In this document: in pieces, positions 37,672-45,535 of the stretch | How the letters are laid out: each line of letters starts with the position of its first letter | How positions within the stretch are numbered: position 1 is the first letter of the stretch | Assembly: GCF_000146325.1 (NCBI RefSeq) | Contig: NZ_GL397067.1 | Span: 912,919 to 976,918 of the forward strand | Source: Pediococcus acidilactici DSM 20284 | GTDB lineage: Bacteria; Bacillota; Bacilli; Lactobacillales; Lactobacillaceae | DNA: 64,000 nucleotides | Direction: 5' to 3' | Position numbers and translations under genes: made by a program | Notes under the pieces: model-generated | What the model was told of the DNA's origin: nothing | The model's input: the letters and a program-made list of their open reading frames with translations, nothing else | Database searches by the model: none

Positions 37672-38967
37672 CTAACACCCATCCAAAAGATTTTGATAAG
37701 TTCGAATGTCATAAGTTCCTTGGATAAACGCGGGACTTGCGACTAATTGCTCTACCGCGGCCAAGTTCGTTGGCACTCCGGCAATTTTAGTTTGTTTTAA
37801 AGCTTGTCGTAATTTTTGTACCGCTTGTGCTCGTGTAGAAGCCGTAACAATAATTTTTCCTACCAACGCATCGTAGTACGGTGCAATTTGGTTGCCCGCA
37901 GCATATCCAGTTTCGATTCGAGTAGCGGGCCACTCTAATTCAACAAGTTGCCCTGGAGCGGTGGCATTAATCCGCGCCTCAATTGCGTGAACTTGGGCAT
38001 CCCCCACCTTTACCAGCTCTGGTTGGCCAGCCGCTACTACAATTTGGGTCTGTACAATGTCAATTCCAGTTGTTTCTTCGGTCACCCCGTGTTCAACTTG
38101 TAAACGGGTGTTCATTTCCAGAAAATAAAATTCTTCCCCCACTTGCAAAAATTCCACGGTGCCCAAACTTTCATAGCCGCTTTGATCTAACAAACGGTGA
38201 ACCGCTTGATACAGCCGCTCGCGTTGTTCAATCGTCAAGTTAGCCGGACTTTCTTCCACTACTTTTTGGCGGTGCAACTGAATACTACAATTCCGGTCGC
38301 CTAAAATAATGATTTGTTCGTTAAGCCCCAGCACCTGAACTTCAATATGGCGAGCATTTTGGAGGTCCCGTTCCAGATACAACGGGGAACTTCCAAAGGA
38401 CGCACCAGATTCTTGGCGAACTACCGCAATGATTTGGGCTAATTCCTGTTCGTCGTGAGCAACCCGGATCCCTTTGCCTCCGCCCCCAAAACTAGCCTTT
38501 AATAAAACGGGAAAGCCTAGCTTTTCAGCTGCGGGTTTAATTTGTCGATCGTCAGTAATTAGTCCGCTACCAGGGATAGTGAGCACCCCTCGTTTTTGAG
38601 CTAGTTCGCGAGAACGTTCTTTATCCGCATAGCGTTGAATTTGGTCGGGACTGGGCCCAATCCAAGTCAACCCACACTCAGCAACCATGGTCGCAAATAG
38701 CGGATCTTCCGATAAAAAACCATACCCCGGATGAATTGCATCACTACCGGTAATCTGGGCCGCCATTAAAATTGCTTCTCGATTCAAGTAGGATTCCTGT
38801 GCACTCGCCGGCCCCACGCAAATTGCTTCGTCGGCCATTTGAACGAATTGGGCCTGCTCATCAGCGGTTGAATACACCACGACCGTTGAAATTGCTAGCT
38901 GGCGACAAGCCGCAATAATTCGGACGGCAATTTCGCCGCGGTTAGCAACCAAAACCTTCTTAAACAT
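37672..38967 (-). CDS. accC: Biotin carboxylase subunit of acetyl-CoA carboxylase
   Basis: Carboxylates biotin on AccB using ATP and bicarbonate. The protein has 431 residues from ATG 38967 (MFKKVLVANRGEIAVRII), which has GGTGGGGA upstream; the longer frame runs back into accB. ATP-grasp motifs are LKASFGGGGKGIRV, RDCSIQ-like GDRNCSIQLHRQKVVEESP, and EMNTRLQVEHGVTEE. It is slightly shorter than the usual 445-450 residues. Confidence 0.95.
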   Translation of the reverse strand: MFKKVLVANRGEIAVRIIAACRQLAISTVVVYSTADEQAQFVQMADEAICVGPASAQESYLNREAILMAAQITGSDAIHPGYGFLSEDPLFATMVAECGLTWIGPSPDQIQRYADKERSRELAQKRGVLTIPGSGLITDDRQIKPAAEKLGFPVLLKASFGGGGKGIRVAHDEQELAQIIAVVRQESGASFGSSPLYLERDLQNARHIEVQVLGLNEQIIILGDRNCSIQLHRQKVVEESPANLTIEQRERLYQAVHRLLDQSGYESLGTVEFLQVGEEFYFLEMNTRLQVEHGVTEETTGIDIVQTQIVVAAGQPELVKVGDAQVHAIEARINATAPGQLVELEWPATRIETGYAAGNQIAPYYDALVGKIIVTASTRAQAVQKLRQALKQTKIAGVPTNLAAVEQLVASPAFIQGTYDIRTYQNLLDGC

Positions 38968-38968
38968 T

Positions 38969-39346
38969 TTATTTCCCCACCAATTCCACGAGCGGTTGGT
39001 CGTAAGCGACCCCTTCACCGTCGGCTGCCAAAAGTCGCTGAACCGTACCAGCTTGGGGAGCTTTAACGTCATTAAACAGCTTCATGCTTTCAATTTGCGC
39101 AATTACCTGGCCCTTTTCCACCACTTGTCCCGCGGCGAGTTCCTGATTAAAGTGTACGATTCCCACCATCGGACTCTTCACCATAACCCCGGATGGATCC
39201 GGAACTGGTGTTGTGGTCTGTGACGTTGTTTGGGAAGCATCCGCCTTTTTCACGTGTAGCTTTAACCCATCCACCTCGACGTCAATTTCTTGGTACGGGT
39301 AATCTTTTAGGCGATTTAAAATATCATAGATTTTGTCAATTTTCAT
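38969..39346 (-). CDS. accB: Biotin carboxyl carrier protein
   Basis: Carries biotin between AccC and AccAD. The 125-residue protein has an N-terminal helix, a Thr/Pro-rich linker and a C-terminal biotinyl domain with IESMKLFNDVKA; the lysine after SM is the attachment site (ESMKL rather than the common EAMKM). Its stop is one base from the accC ATG. It lies directly after fabH, where other lactobacilli usually have acpP, fabD, fabG and fabF first. Confidence 0.94.
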   Translation of the reverse strand: MKIDKIYDILNRLKDYPYQEIDVEVDGLKLHVKKADASQTTSQTTTPVPDPSGVMVKSPMVGIVHFNQELAAGQVVEKGQVIAQIESMKLFNDVKAPQAGTVQRLLAADGEGVAYDQPLVELVGK

Positions 39347-39355
39347 CTTTTATAC

Positions 39356-40324
39356 CTACAATTTAATAATTAAACTACCATAATCTAAACCGGCGCCAAA
39401 ACCAGTCAACAAGACTGTTTTAGCACTGAGATCCCGACTTTGCAACTGATCCAACGCCATCGGAATTCCGGCAGAAGACGTGTTGCCGTAATCTTGGACG
39501 TTGGTAACAAATTTTTCAAACGGAATTTGCGTTTCTTCCGCAATCTTTTCAATGATTCGCAAATTAGCTTGGTGACAAATTACGTAATCAATGTCGTCAT
39601 GTAGCCCATTACGGTCCAAAATCGTTTGCATTTGCGGGGGTACCGCCCCTGTCGCAAAACTAAACACGTCCCGTCCACTTTGGTAAAATGCGTCAATTTG
39701 CGGATAATTACTTGCTTTTACCTCGCTAATGGCTGGAATTCGTCCACTATGGATGTACTCATTTTTTTCAGCTAAGGTAGCTAACTCTTCATCAACGAAA
39801 AAGTCGTCAGTCTTCGTCGATTGACTTAAGATTACTCCGCCTGCTCCATCACCAAAAAAGACGGCCGAGGTGCGGTCTTGAAAGTCCATCATTTTGGAAT
39901 TAGTTTCCGCACTAATCACCATGGCATTTTGGTAACGCCCGGAGCGCAAAAATTTTTCAGCAGTACTTAGTCCAAACACAAAGCCTGCGCAAGCCGCCGA
40001 AATGTCAAAAGCAAAAGCGTTACGGGCACCAATTTTATCCTGCACTAGGGCCGCAGTTGCCGGAGTCAGGGAATCAGGGGTGATGGTTGATAAAATAATT
40101 AAATCGATTTGGTCAGCCGTTAAGCCACTCTTTTCCAACAGTTGTTGGCCCACCGTTGCTGCTAGATCCGAGGTGTTTTCCGCACCTAACGCATAGTGGC
40201 GAGTTTTAATCCCTGTATGAGATTGAATCCATTCGTCGCTCGTATCCATAATTTGTGCTAATTCATCATTATCTACCACCCGTTCGGGAACGTAATGGGC
40301 GGTAGCTAAAATTTCTAAACTCAT
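39356..40324 (-). CDS. fabH: 3-oxoacyl-ACP synthase III (FabH)
   Basis: Condenses acetyl-CoA with malonyl-ACP to start fatty-acid synthesis. The 322-residue thiolase-fold protein has the complete triad: Cys in DISAACAGFVFGL, His in VICHQANLRI, Asn in DYGNTSSAGIP. It heads the fabH-accBCDA cluster. The elongation genes (fabD, fabG, fabF, fabZ, an enoyl reductase, acpP) and a FabT regulator are not here. Confidence 0.95.
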   Translation of the reverse strand: MSLEILATAHYVPERVVDNDELAQIMDTSDEWIQSHTGIKTRHYALGAENTSDLAATVGQQLLEKSGLTADQIDLIILSTITPDSLTPATAALVQDKIGARNAFAFDISAACAGFVFGLSTAEKFLRSGRYQNAMVISAETNSKMMDFQDRTSAVFFGDGAGGVILSQSTKTDDFFVDEELATLAEKNEYIHSGRIPAISEVKASNYPQIDAFYQSGRDVFSFATGAVPPQMQTILDRNGLHDDIDYVICHQANLRIIEKIAEETQIPFEKFVTNVQDYGNTSSAGIPMALDQLQSRDLSAKTVLLTGFGAGLDYGSLIIKL

Positions 40325-40552
40325 TTCGCCAACTCTTCCTTACTTTAATTTATCATTTTATTTTATCAGTAAATAATTGGTTATGAAAACTATCTCACTA
40401 GTCCATCTAACCACTTTAATTGATTTATCCGCCAAAAGCTTCTCAAAGGCTAATTCTTATTTTTCTCTTAAGAAATCGACTACTTGCCTTTTAGGGAATT
40501 AATATTTATCCTTAAAGTTAACAAGCACCGTATTTTAATGGAGGTATGCTGA

Positions 40553-41014
40553 ATGTTTAATTTTTCAATTAGTTGGTTAATCTTTTGGATGAAGGGCCGC
40601 GTGGAAGTCGATAATCAATCCGTGCGGAGCCGGATCCCGCGGTTATTAATTTGGATTTTCCCATATGGGATGGTTGCTAAAGACGTTAACCTAGCCGATA
40701 TTAAGGCTACCGAGGTCAAAAGCAAAAACCAAATCTTCCCCTTGCTACTAGGGATCGTTTTAATTGTGTTAGGGATTTTAAGTACGATGAACGACGGAGT
40801 TGCCTTGGGAATTTTGGCAATCATCATCGGCATCATCCTTGGTGGGGCAGGTTTCAAGGCGCGTTTAGTGCTTACCACCACCCAGGGAACCGTCAATCTG
40901 GATGCAGTCGCTTTTCAAAAGGACGTTCTTTTACAGATTGCCCAAGAAATAAAAAATCGGCAAACTAAGCCAGAACCACAAATTAAGGATAACCAAGTTC
41001 TCGAAGAGCTGTAA
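40553..41014 (+). CDS. Two-helix membrane protein, paralogue of the 2121-2768 gene
   Basis: An unrecognised 153-residue protein. The N-terminal part (LIFWMKGRVEVDNQSVRSRIP) and two close transmembrane helices (about residues 62-101, ILVL and GIL rich) match the layout of the zinc-ribbon protein at 2121-2768 (FWVKGSITLDDAFLRVNMP, then two helices), but this copy has no zinc ribbon. RBS GGAGG is 7 bases before the ATG. It is flanked by fabH (divergent) and a family A repeat. Function unknown. Confidence 0.75.
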   Translation: MFNFSISWLIFWMKGRVEVDNQSVRSRIPRLLIWIFPYGMVAKDVNLADIKATEVKSKNQIFPLLLGIVLIVLGILSTMNDGVALGILAIIIGIILGGAGFKARLVLTTTQGTVNLDAVAFQKDVLLQIAQEIKNRQTKPEPQIKDNQVLEEL

Positions 41015-41050
41015 TCTCTGCGGCTTGCTAATGGTTATCCACCATGCAAT

Positions 41051-41198
41051 AAAAGAAGCGCGGGACAAACTGACTTTTGCCACACGTTTTGGCGCTATTG
41101 AAGTCAAAACGCCAAAATAAAAACGGTTCATGAGGGAATTTCACCTCATCATGAACCGTTTTTTGTTTAGAAACTTTTGTCCCACGCTCTTTTTTAGC
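41051..41198 (-). repeat. MITE-like intergenic repeat, family A, short copy
   Basis: Inverted ends (AAGCGCGGGACAAA / TTTGTCCCACGCTC) enclose the same long hairpin and the same GCGTTTTGACTTCAATAGCG segment as the copy at 35184-35414, but in the opposite orientation. The second hairpin module is missing. It lies between convergent genes. Confidence 0.8.
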
Positions 41199-41215
41199 CA
41201 TAATTCATTTCCAAT

Positions 41216-41716
41216 TTACAAACCATTTTTATCCAACATTTTAATCAAATCCTTGCGGCTATCGTTCGGAATTTTTTGGGCGTACACCGTTAACCCGTGG
41301 GCAGCCAATGCTCTAATCGCCGCGACCTCTTCCTTACCGACAGCGATAGCATCCGTCAGCATGGTCATGTCTACCGCGTAGGCAAGGCTACCCACGTCAA
41401 CTCCTAAATTACTGATGTCAATGCCGCCCTCGACTAATTTCAACATGTCTTGAATTGTTTCCGTTAGCAGCAGCACTTTAAACGAATCAAATTGGGGATC
41501 GTGGTAAATTTTGATCATCTTGTCAACCGTAATCACGTTCACAAACACTCCCGGAGGAGCAGCCTGGGTAATCAGCGTTTTACGCAATGTATCTTCTGCC
41601 ACACTATCAGAAACCACCAAAATCCGGTTAGGCTTCACCTTTTTAGCCCACGCGGTGGCAACTTGCCCATGCAAAAGCCGACTATCTACCCGTGCGAGCA
41701 ATATTTCCATTGTCAT
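41216..41716 (-). CDS. Stand-alone mannose-family PTS EIIB protein
   Basis: A 166-residue EIIB domain of the mannose/fructose/sorbose family, with the phosphorylated histidine in [17 protein letters not shown] (about residue 17) and the C-terminal KIPNDSRKDLIKML. No EIIA, EIIC or EIID gene accompanies it; it follows levR by about 20 bases. It closely resembles the EIIB half of ManL at 47.3-48.3 kb. It may pass phosphate to the PTS or signal to LevR; this is inference. RBS GGAGG. Confidence 0.9.
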   Translation of the reverse strand: MTMEILLARVDSRLLHGQVATAWAKKVKPNRILVVSDSVAEDTLRKTLITQAAPPGVFVNVITVDKMIKIYHDPQFDSFKVLLLTETIQDMLKLVEGGIDISNLGVDVGSLAYAVDMTMLTDAIAVGKEEVAAIRALAAHGLTVYAQKIPNDSRKDLIKMLDKNGL

Positions 41717-41736
41717 ATTCTAATTTCCTCCAAAAA

Positions 41737-44667
41737 CTATTGATTCTTCTCCATCTCATTTAGGATTGTATCATTTTTTTCTTGCCAGGTTTCTAACAAT
41801 TTGTAAATATAAAATTCTTCACCTAGGGTCATTTTAATTTGAATCCGTTGAAGGAATTGGTCATCAGCTTCCTGAACCGCCTTAAACCAAGGCTGTTCTT
41901 GAACTTCCGCAAGTTCAGCTGCGTTGACTTGCATGGGATTATTCGTTAGTTGACGTTCTACCGCGCCCGCTACGTGCATTATCAAATTAATCCGGAAGGA
42001 CTCGCTAAATTCGACCTGTCGGCTTTGCGCAAGGTAATCAACGTAATTCCATAGAATATCGGCAAATTTGTCAGCATTCAAAAACACAAAGTACTTCGAC
42101 AAATATTGTCGACAAACACTCCGGGTCAGTTTAGCGTCCTTTTCATCAAAGACCCAGGAAAGCTCGCTTCGTTCTGCCAGTTGACGAACGAACTTTTCGC
42201 CGCCCCCCTGCAATAAGGATTGTAACGGCATGAAGGGAACTCCCACTTCCGGATCCATTACCCCGGTTGCGGCAACGATGGTGTATTTTTGGTTAATTTC
42301 CTCAATTGCTTGGTGCATGTTTACGATTGAAATTGGGAACACCTTAATATCTTCAATTAAATTTTGCAATAGCAACTGGTCAAGAATCCCCTTGATTTTT
42401 TGGGCGGTGCCCTCACCCGTTGAACAAACCGCGATGACCGCCTTCGGTTTTCCCGAAAGCATTGCTACCGTCTGGTCGTCTTCCATAGACTGGCCTTCGT
42501 CCGTAATTGCCACCCGGGAGTAACCGTGAAATTCGCGAAGTTCAGCATAAATTTCATCTAAATTACTATCAATGAAGGACGCCTTTCGGGTAGCTTCCAA
42601 AACCATTGCGGTGGTTACCATATCAATCACCTTGACCTGAATTTGAGTTTCTTCGGTAATTTTAGGACCAAAAGTGCTTAGAGAGCCCATATCTACAAGG
42701 AGTAGCACCCCTTCCCCCTGATCTGCCGCGCGAACCCGATCGACAATTCCCTTATAAGCTACCTGCGGATTCATATCTAATGGCATGTCAAAGGCTTGGA
42801 TCGAATTATCCGACAACAATTGTGATACCACTTGTGCCATTGAACTAGCCGTGTTACTACCGTGCGCGGCCACCACGATTCCAACCTTACCGGTACTGGT
42901 GGGCACCGTTTTAAGTGAAATTAGAAGTACGGCCAGGTAGTAGCTTTCCGATTCTGGGATTGGCAACCCGTAATGTTGTTCTAGCGACTCTTTGATTGAT
43001 TTAGCGACTTCCAGCTCTTCTGGATAATCCTTAACCATTGCCACTAAGTCATTGCCCATTAACCGCATCGGCTTTCCTGACTGAATTCGTTTGATGAAGG
43101 AACTAATGTGCAAACTCATCGCGTAAATAAAGTTGTCCTTGAACCGATAGTTAAGGCGGTTTTCCACCTTGGGCTGAATTTGCTTGGTAAAGTTAATAAT
43201 TCCCTTGTCCACGATTTCTGCTAGCTTACTTTCCGCGTTCACCGTGTCCAGGTCGTTTTTATAAAATGATTTTAAATGAAGATTAATGTCGGTAGTGATG
43301 AAATTATTGATATTTTCTTGGTCGAGCCCTTCTTCGCGAAGCATCATCGCTTTATCCCCAATGATTTCGTACAAATTGTAGGGCAATTCGTAACTATCTT
43401 TGCGGGTGACCGGGGTGGCGTAACTAGCTCCGGGTTTTACCACCATATACGGTTCCAAAAGTTTGGAAATTGCCCCGAGCTCCTGCCGGTTAGACGCCAA
43501 GTTTAACAACCCGTCCTTGATATTGCCAGGCAAATCGTCGGAAGTAATCATGATCTTTCCTTCGTTACCAATGTTATTAAGGAATCCCTTCGCACACACT
43601 AGCTGAATATTGGACTTCAACTGACCGACGTTTCCGTAAGTAACGCTACCAAGCAAAGCTTGAACCACGTCTTCGGTTAAAGTGATTTCCTTATTAGTCC
43701 GGTTGGCCTCAATCGTAACTAGCGAACGCAATAGTTCAATTCGTTCTTCCGGGCTCCGTTTATTGAATGGCGGAAGCTGGATCGTAATTGGAATTCGCCG
43801 TACAAAGGTTTGCAATAAGGTACTTTCGGGATCTTCGGTTGTCGCACACACTAGTCGAACGTTAGCATGGTGGGTCTTAGCAGTTTCTCCTAATCGACTG
43901 TAGGTCCCGTGGTCCATGAAGTAAAAAATCATTTCCTGCCCTTCTGGGGGAAGGCGGTGAACTTCGTCAAGGAATAGCATTCCGCCATCTGCTTCTTGAA
44001 TTAACCCGTCTTGTTCGTCGTCTGCGCCAGTAAAGGCTCCCTTCACGTAGCCAAACAAATGGGACATCAGCAATTCTGGGTTATGGGCGTAATCCGCACA
44101 GTTAAAGGTTACCAATTGTTGATCCTTACTGAGTAGATTACGGGCCTGTGCAAAATCAAACATTGCGTTGGCAAAATACGTTTTCCCTGACCCCGTTGGT
44201 CCGATGATTAACGTATTTAACCCGCGTGGCGGATACAACATGGCCGCCTTGGCCTGTTCAATTTGGTTTTTCATACTTTGATCCTTACCAATCATTCGAT
44301 CAAAAATGTCTTTATGCACACTAAGCTGCTTAGTAGCTGCCGGCTTATCGAGCTTTCCTGCCAGCTTCTTCTTCCCCAGTTCCATACCGCTAATCCCATC
44401 TTCAATATGGTACTCTGAGGGGTCCTGTGCTAACGGATCATCTTCACCTAAGGCTAGTTGACAATAACGAACTGGCCGGCCAGAAATTTTAAACAATTTT
44501 CGTTGCCGAACCAAATCATTTAATTCTTTACTGACGTTGCTACGCGCAATTTTTAACGCGTCCGCAATCGTTGAAGTTGTTAAGCCATTTTGCCGATTGG
44601 CTTCGTCCGCCGAAGCTGGCTCCGTATGTTCTAAAACGTATTGATATATTCTTTCTTGTCGTTTCAT
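41737..44667 (-). CDS. levR: LevR/ManR-type sigma-54-dependent PTS activator
   Basis: An enhancer-binding activator of mannose-family PTS operons, 976 residues. In order: an N-terminal winged helix (to about 75), AAA+ domain with GPTGSGKT (about 156-163), the sigma-54-contacting GAFTGA (about 218) and LFLDEVHRLP, a first PRD (about 450-560), an EIIA-man-like domain (VGIVVAAHGSNTASS), an EIIB-like segment (VIAVCSTGEGTAQKI) and a second PRD (about 850-960). Phosphorylation of the PRDs by PTS proteins tunes activity in this family. The manLMN operon 3.6 kb away has a consensus sigma-54 promoter and is the likely target. Confidence 0.95.
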   Translation of the reverse strand: MKRQERIYQYVLEHTEPASADEANRQNGLTTSTIADALKIARSNVSKELNDLVRQRKLFKISGRPVRYCQLALGEDDPLAQDPSEYHIEDGISGMELGKKKLAGKLDKPAATKQLSVHKDIFDRMIGKDQSMKNQIEQAKAAMLYPPRGLNTLIIGPTGSGKTYFANAMFDFAQARNLLSKDQQLVTFNCADYAHNPELLMSHLFGYVKGAFTGADDEQDGLIQEADGGMLFLDEVHRLPPEGQEMIFYFMDHGTYSRLGETAKTHHANVRLVCATTEDPESTLLQTFVRRIPITIQLPPFNKRSPEERIELLRSLVTIEANRTNKEITLTEDVVQALLGSVTYGNVGQLKSNIQLVCAKGFLNNIGNEGKIMITSDDLPGNIKDGLLNLASNRQELGAISKLLEPYMVVKPGASYATPVTRKDSYELPYNLYEIIGDKAMMLREEGLDQENINNFITTDINLHLKSFYKNDLDTVNAESKLAEIVDKGIINFTKQIQPKVENRLNYRFKDNFIYAMSLHISSFIKRIQSGKPMRLMGNDLVAMVKDYPEELEVAKSIKESLEQHYGLPIPESESYYLAVLLISLKTVPTSTGKVGIVVAAHGSNTASSMAQVVSQLLSDNSIQAFDMPLDMNPQVAYKGIVDRVRAADQGEGVLLLVDMGSLSTFGPKITEETQIQVKVIDMVTTAMVLEATRKASFIDSNLDEIYAELREFHGYSRVAITDEGQSMEDDQTVAMLSGKPKAVIAVCSTGEGTAQKIKGILDQLLLQNLIEDIKVFPISIVNMHQAIEEINQKYTIVAATGVMDPEVGVPFMPLQSLLQGGGEKFVRQLAERSELSWVFDEKDAKLTRSVCRQYLSKYFVFLNADKFADILWNYVDYLAQSRQVEFSESFRINLIMHVAGAVERQLTNNPMQVNAAELAEVQEQPWFKAVQEADDQFLQRIQIKMTLGEEFYIYKLLETWQEKNDTILNEMEKNQ

Positions 44668-44702
44668 TTAGCCTCACCACGTTAACTGTATTAAACACTG
44701 TC

Positions 44703-44717
44703 TGTATTGATACACTA
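44703..44717. promoter_or_regulatory. Putative LevR site upstream of levR
   Basis: TGTATTGATACACTA lies just downstream of the levR -10. The same half-elements (TGATACACTA, TGTATTGAT) recur in the upstream region of manL at 48606-48648, suggesting LevR binds its own promoter. Confidence 0.5.
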
Positions 44718-44721
44718 CAGT

Positions 44722-44750
44722 TTATCACACTTTCTCCAAAGCGTTTTCAA
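44722..44750 (-). promoter_or_regulatory. Promoter of levR with overlapping cre
   Basis: On the minus strand TTGAAA (44750-44745) and TGATAA (44727-44722) are 17 bases apart. On the plus strand CCAAAGCGTTTTCA (44736-44749) matches the catabolite-responsive element at 12 of 14 positions and covers the -35, so CcpA could repress levR. Confidence 0.6.
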
Positions 44751-44780
44751 GTCGGATTGGCTAGGGGGCGGATTTGATTT

Positions 44781-45039
44781 CCCGAATGACTAATTAAGGC
44801 ACAACCGTCAGCAAAACGGGTTCCGAACCCCAGCTCTTTCCGGTTAATCAAATCCCCCATCAATCGCCTAAACCGCGATTAATGGGGGATTCAATTAATC
44901 CTGCTGCTGCCGTGTCGAAATGAGCTCCAGCCCCTAGCTTCTTCCGGTTAACCAAATATAAGGACCAACCGCCCAACCCGCGGTTAGTCCTTATATTCCG
45001 TTAATCCTCACAAGCTGCCCAAGGGGCTTCCGCTCTCTA
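44781..45039 (-). repeat. Intergenic hairpin element, family B, two tandem units
   Basis: Begins at the manO stop codon (TAGAGAGC on the minus strand). Unit 1 has a 17-bp stem (44956-44972 with 44980-44996) and loop GGGTTGG; unit 2 has a 17-bp stem (44851-44867 with 44875-44891) and loop GGTTTAG. The stems differ in sequence but both pair completely, with one G-U each. Each is wrapped by an outer 5-bp helix (TTAAC/GTTAA; TTAAT/ATTAA) and followed by CCGGAA. Homologous to 35029-35172. Confidence 0.8.
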
Positions 45040-45417
45040 TTTTCGGATCCTTCTCCACACTTCTTTTAATCCGCGCTTTACTACATCTACTACTCCTAGC
45101 GAGCGGACCATTCTTTCCTCGTCCACGTACTTGCGGATTCCTCTCAACAGTTCGTGAGGATGCTTTGCCGCAAAACTAAACGTTCCACTACGTTTGGTTT
45201 TAATTGCAAACCGAGGAATCCACCTGCCCCCAAACATTAGTGATGCGACCACTTTGTCGACTTCTTTCCACGGGATTTGAATGTAGTTTTTTACATTGCG
45301 ATTATCAAAAAATTCAAAACCGCGATCACCAATCATTACTTTGCCGTAATCCCCCATTCCAAGGAATGAGGTTGCGTCCGTAACTTGATCCACCTTGGTA
45401 TTAATTGACTGTACCAT
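45037..45417 (-). CDS. manO: DUF956 protein ManO
   Basis: A 126-residue protein of the DUF956 family, usually the last gene of firmicute mannose PTS operons and proposed to modulate them. Typical stretches are GDYGKVMIGDRGFEFFDNRNVKNYIQIPW and RFAIKTKRSGTFSFAAK. RBS GGAG. It follows manN after 118 bases that hold a terminator, so it may be made at a lower level. Its stop codon coincides with the edge of a family B repeat. Confidence 0.9.
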   Translation of the reverse strand: MVQSINTKVDQVTDATSFLGMGDYGKVMIGDRGFEFFDNRNVKNYIQIPWKEVDKVVASLMFGGRWIPRFAIKTKRSGTFSFAAKHPHELLRGIRKYVDEERMVRSLGVVDVVKRGLKEVWRRIRK

Positions 45418-45491
45418 TCAATCTGCTCCATTCTTTATATTTGCTGTTTTCATTATAATCCGCAGCCGAATTAACCGCAAAAAATCTTAAT

Positions 45492-45519
45492 AAAAAAGCC
45501 CAGGCCATTGCCCAGACTT
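45492..45519 (-). terminator. Terminator between manN and manO
   Basis: On the minus strand AGTCTGGGC and GCCTGGGCT pair (with three G-U pairs) around a 4-base loop, followed by T6. Confidence 0.75.
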
Positions 45520-45535
45520 TGTTAAAATCATTGCA

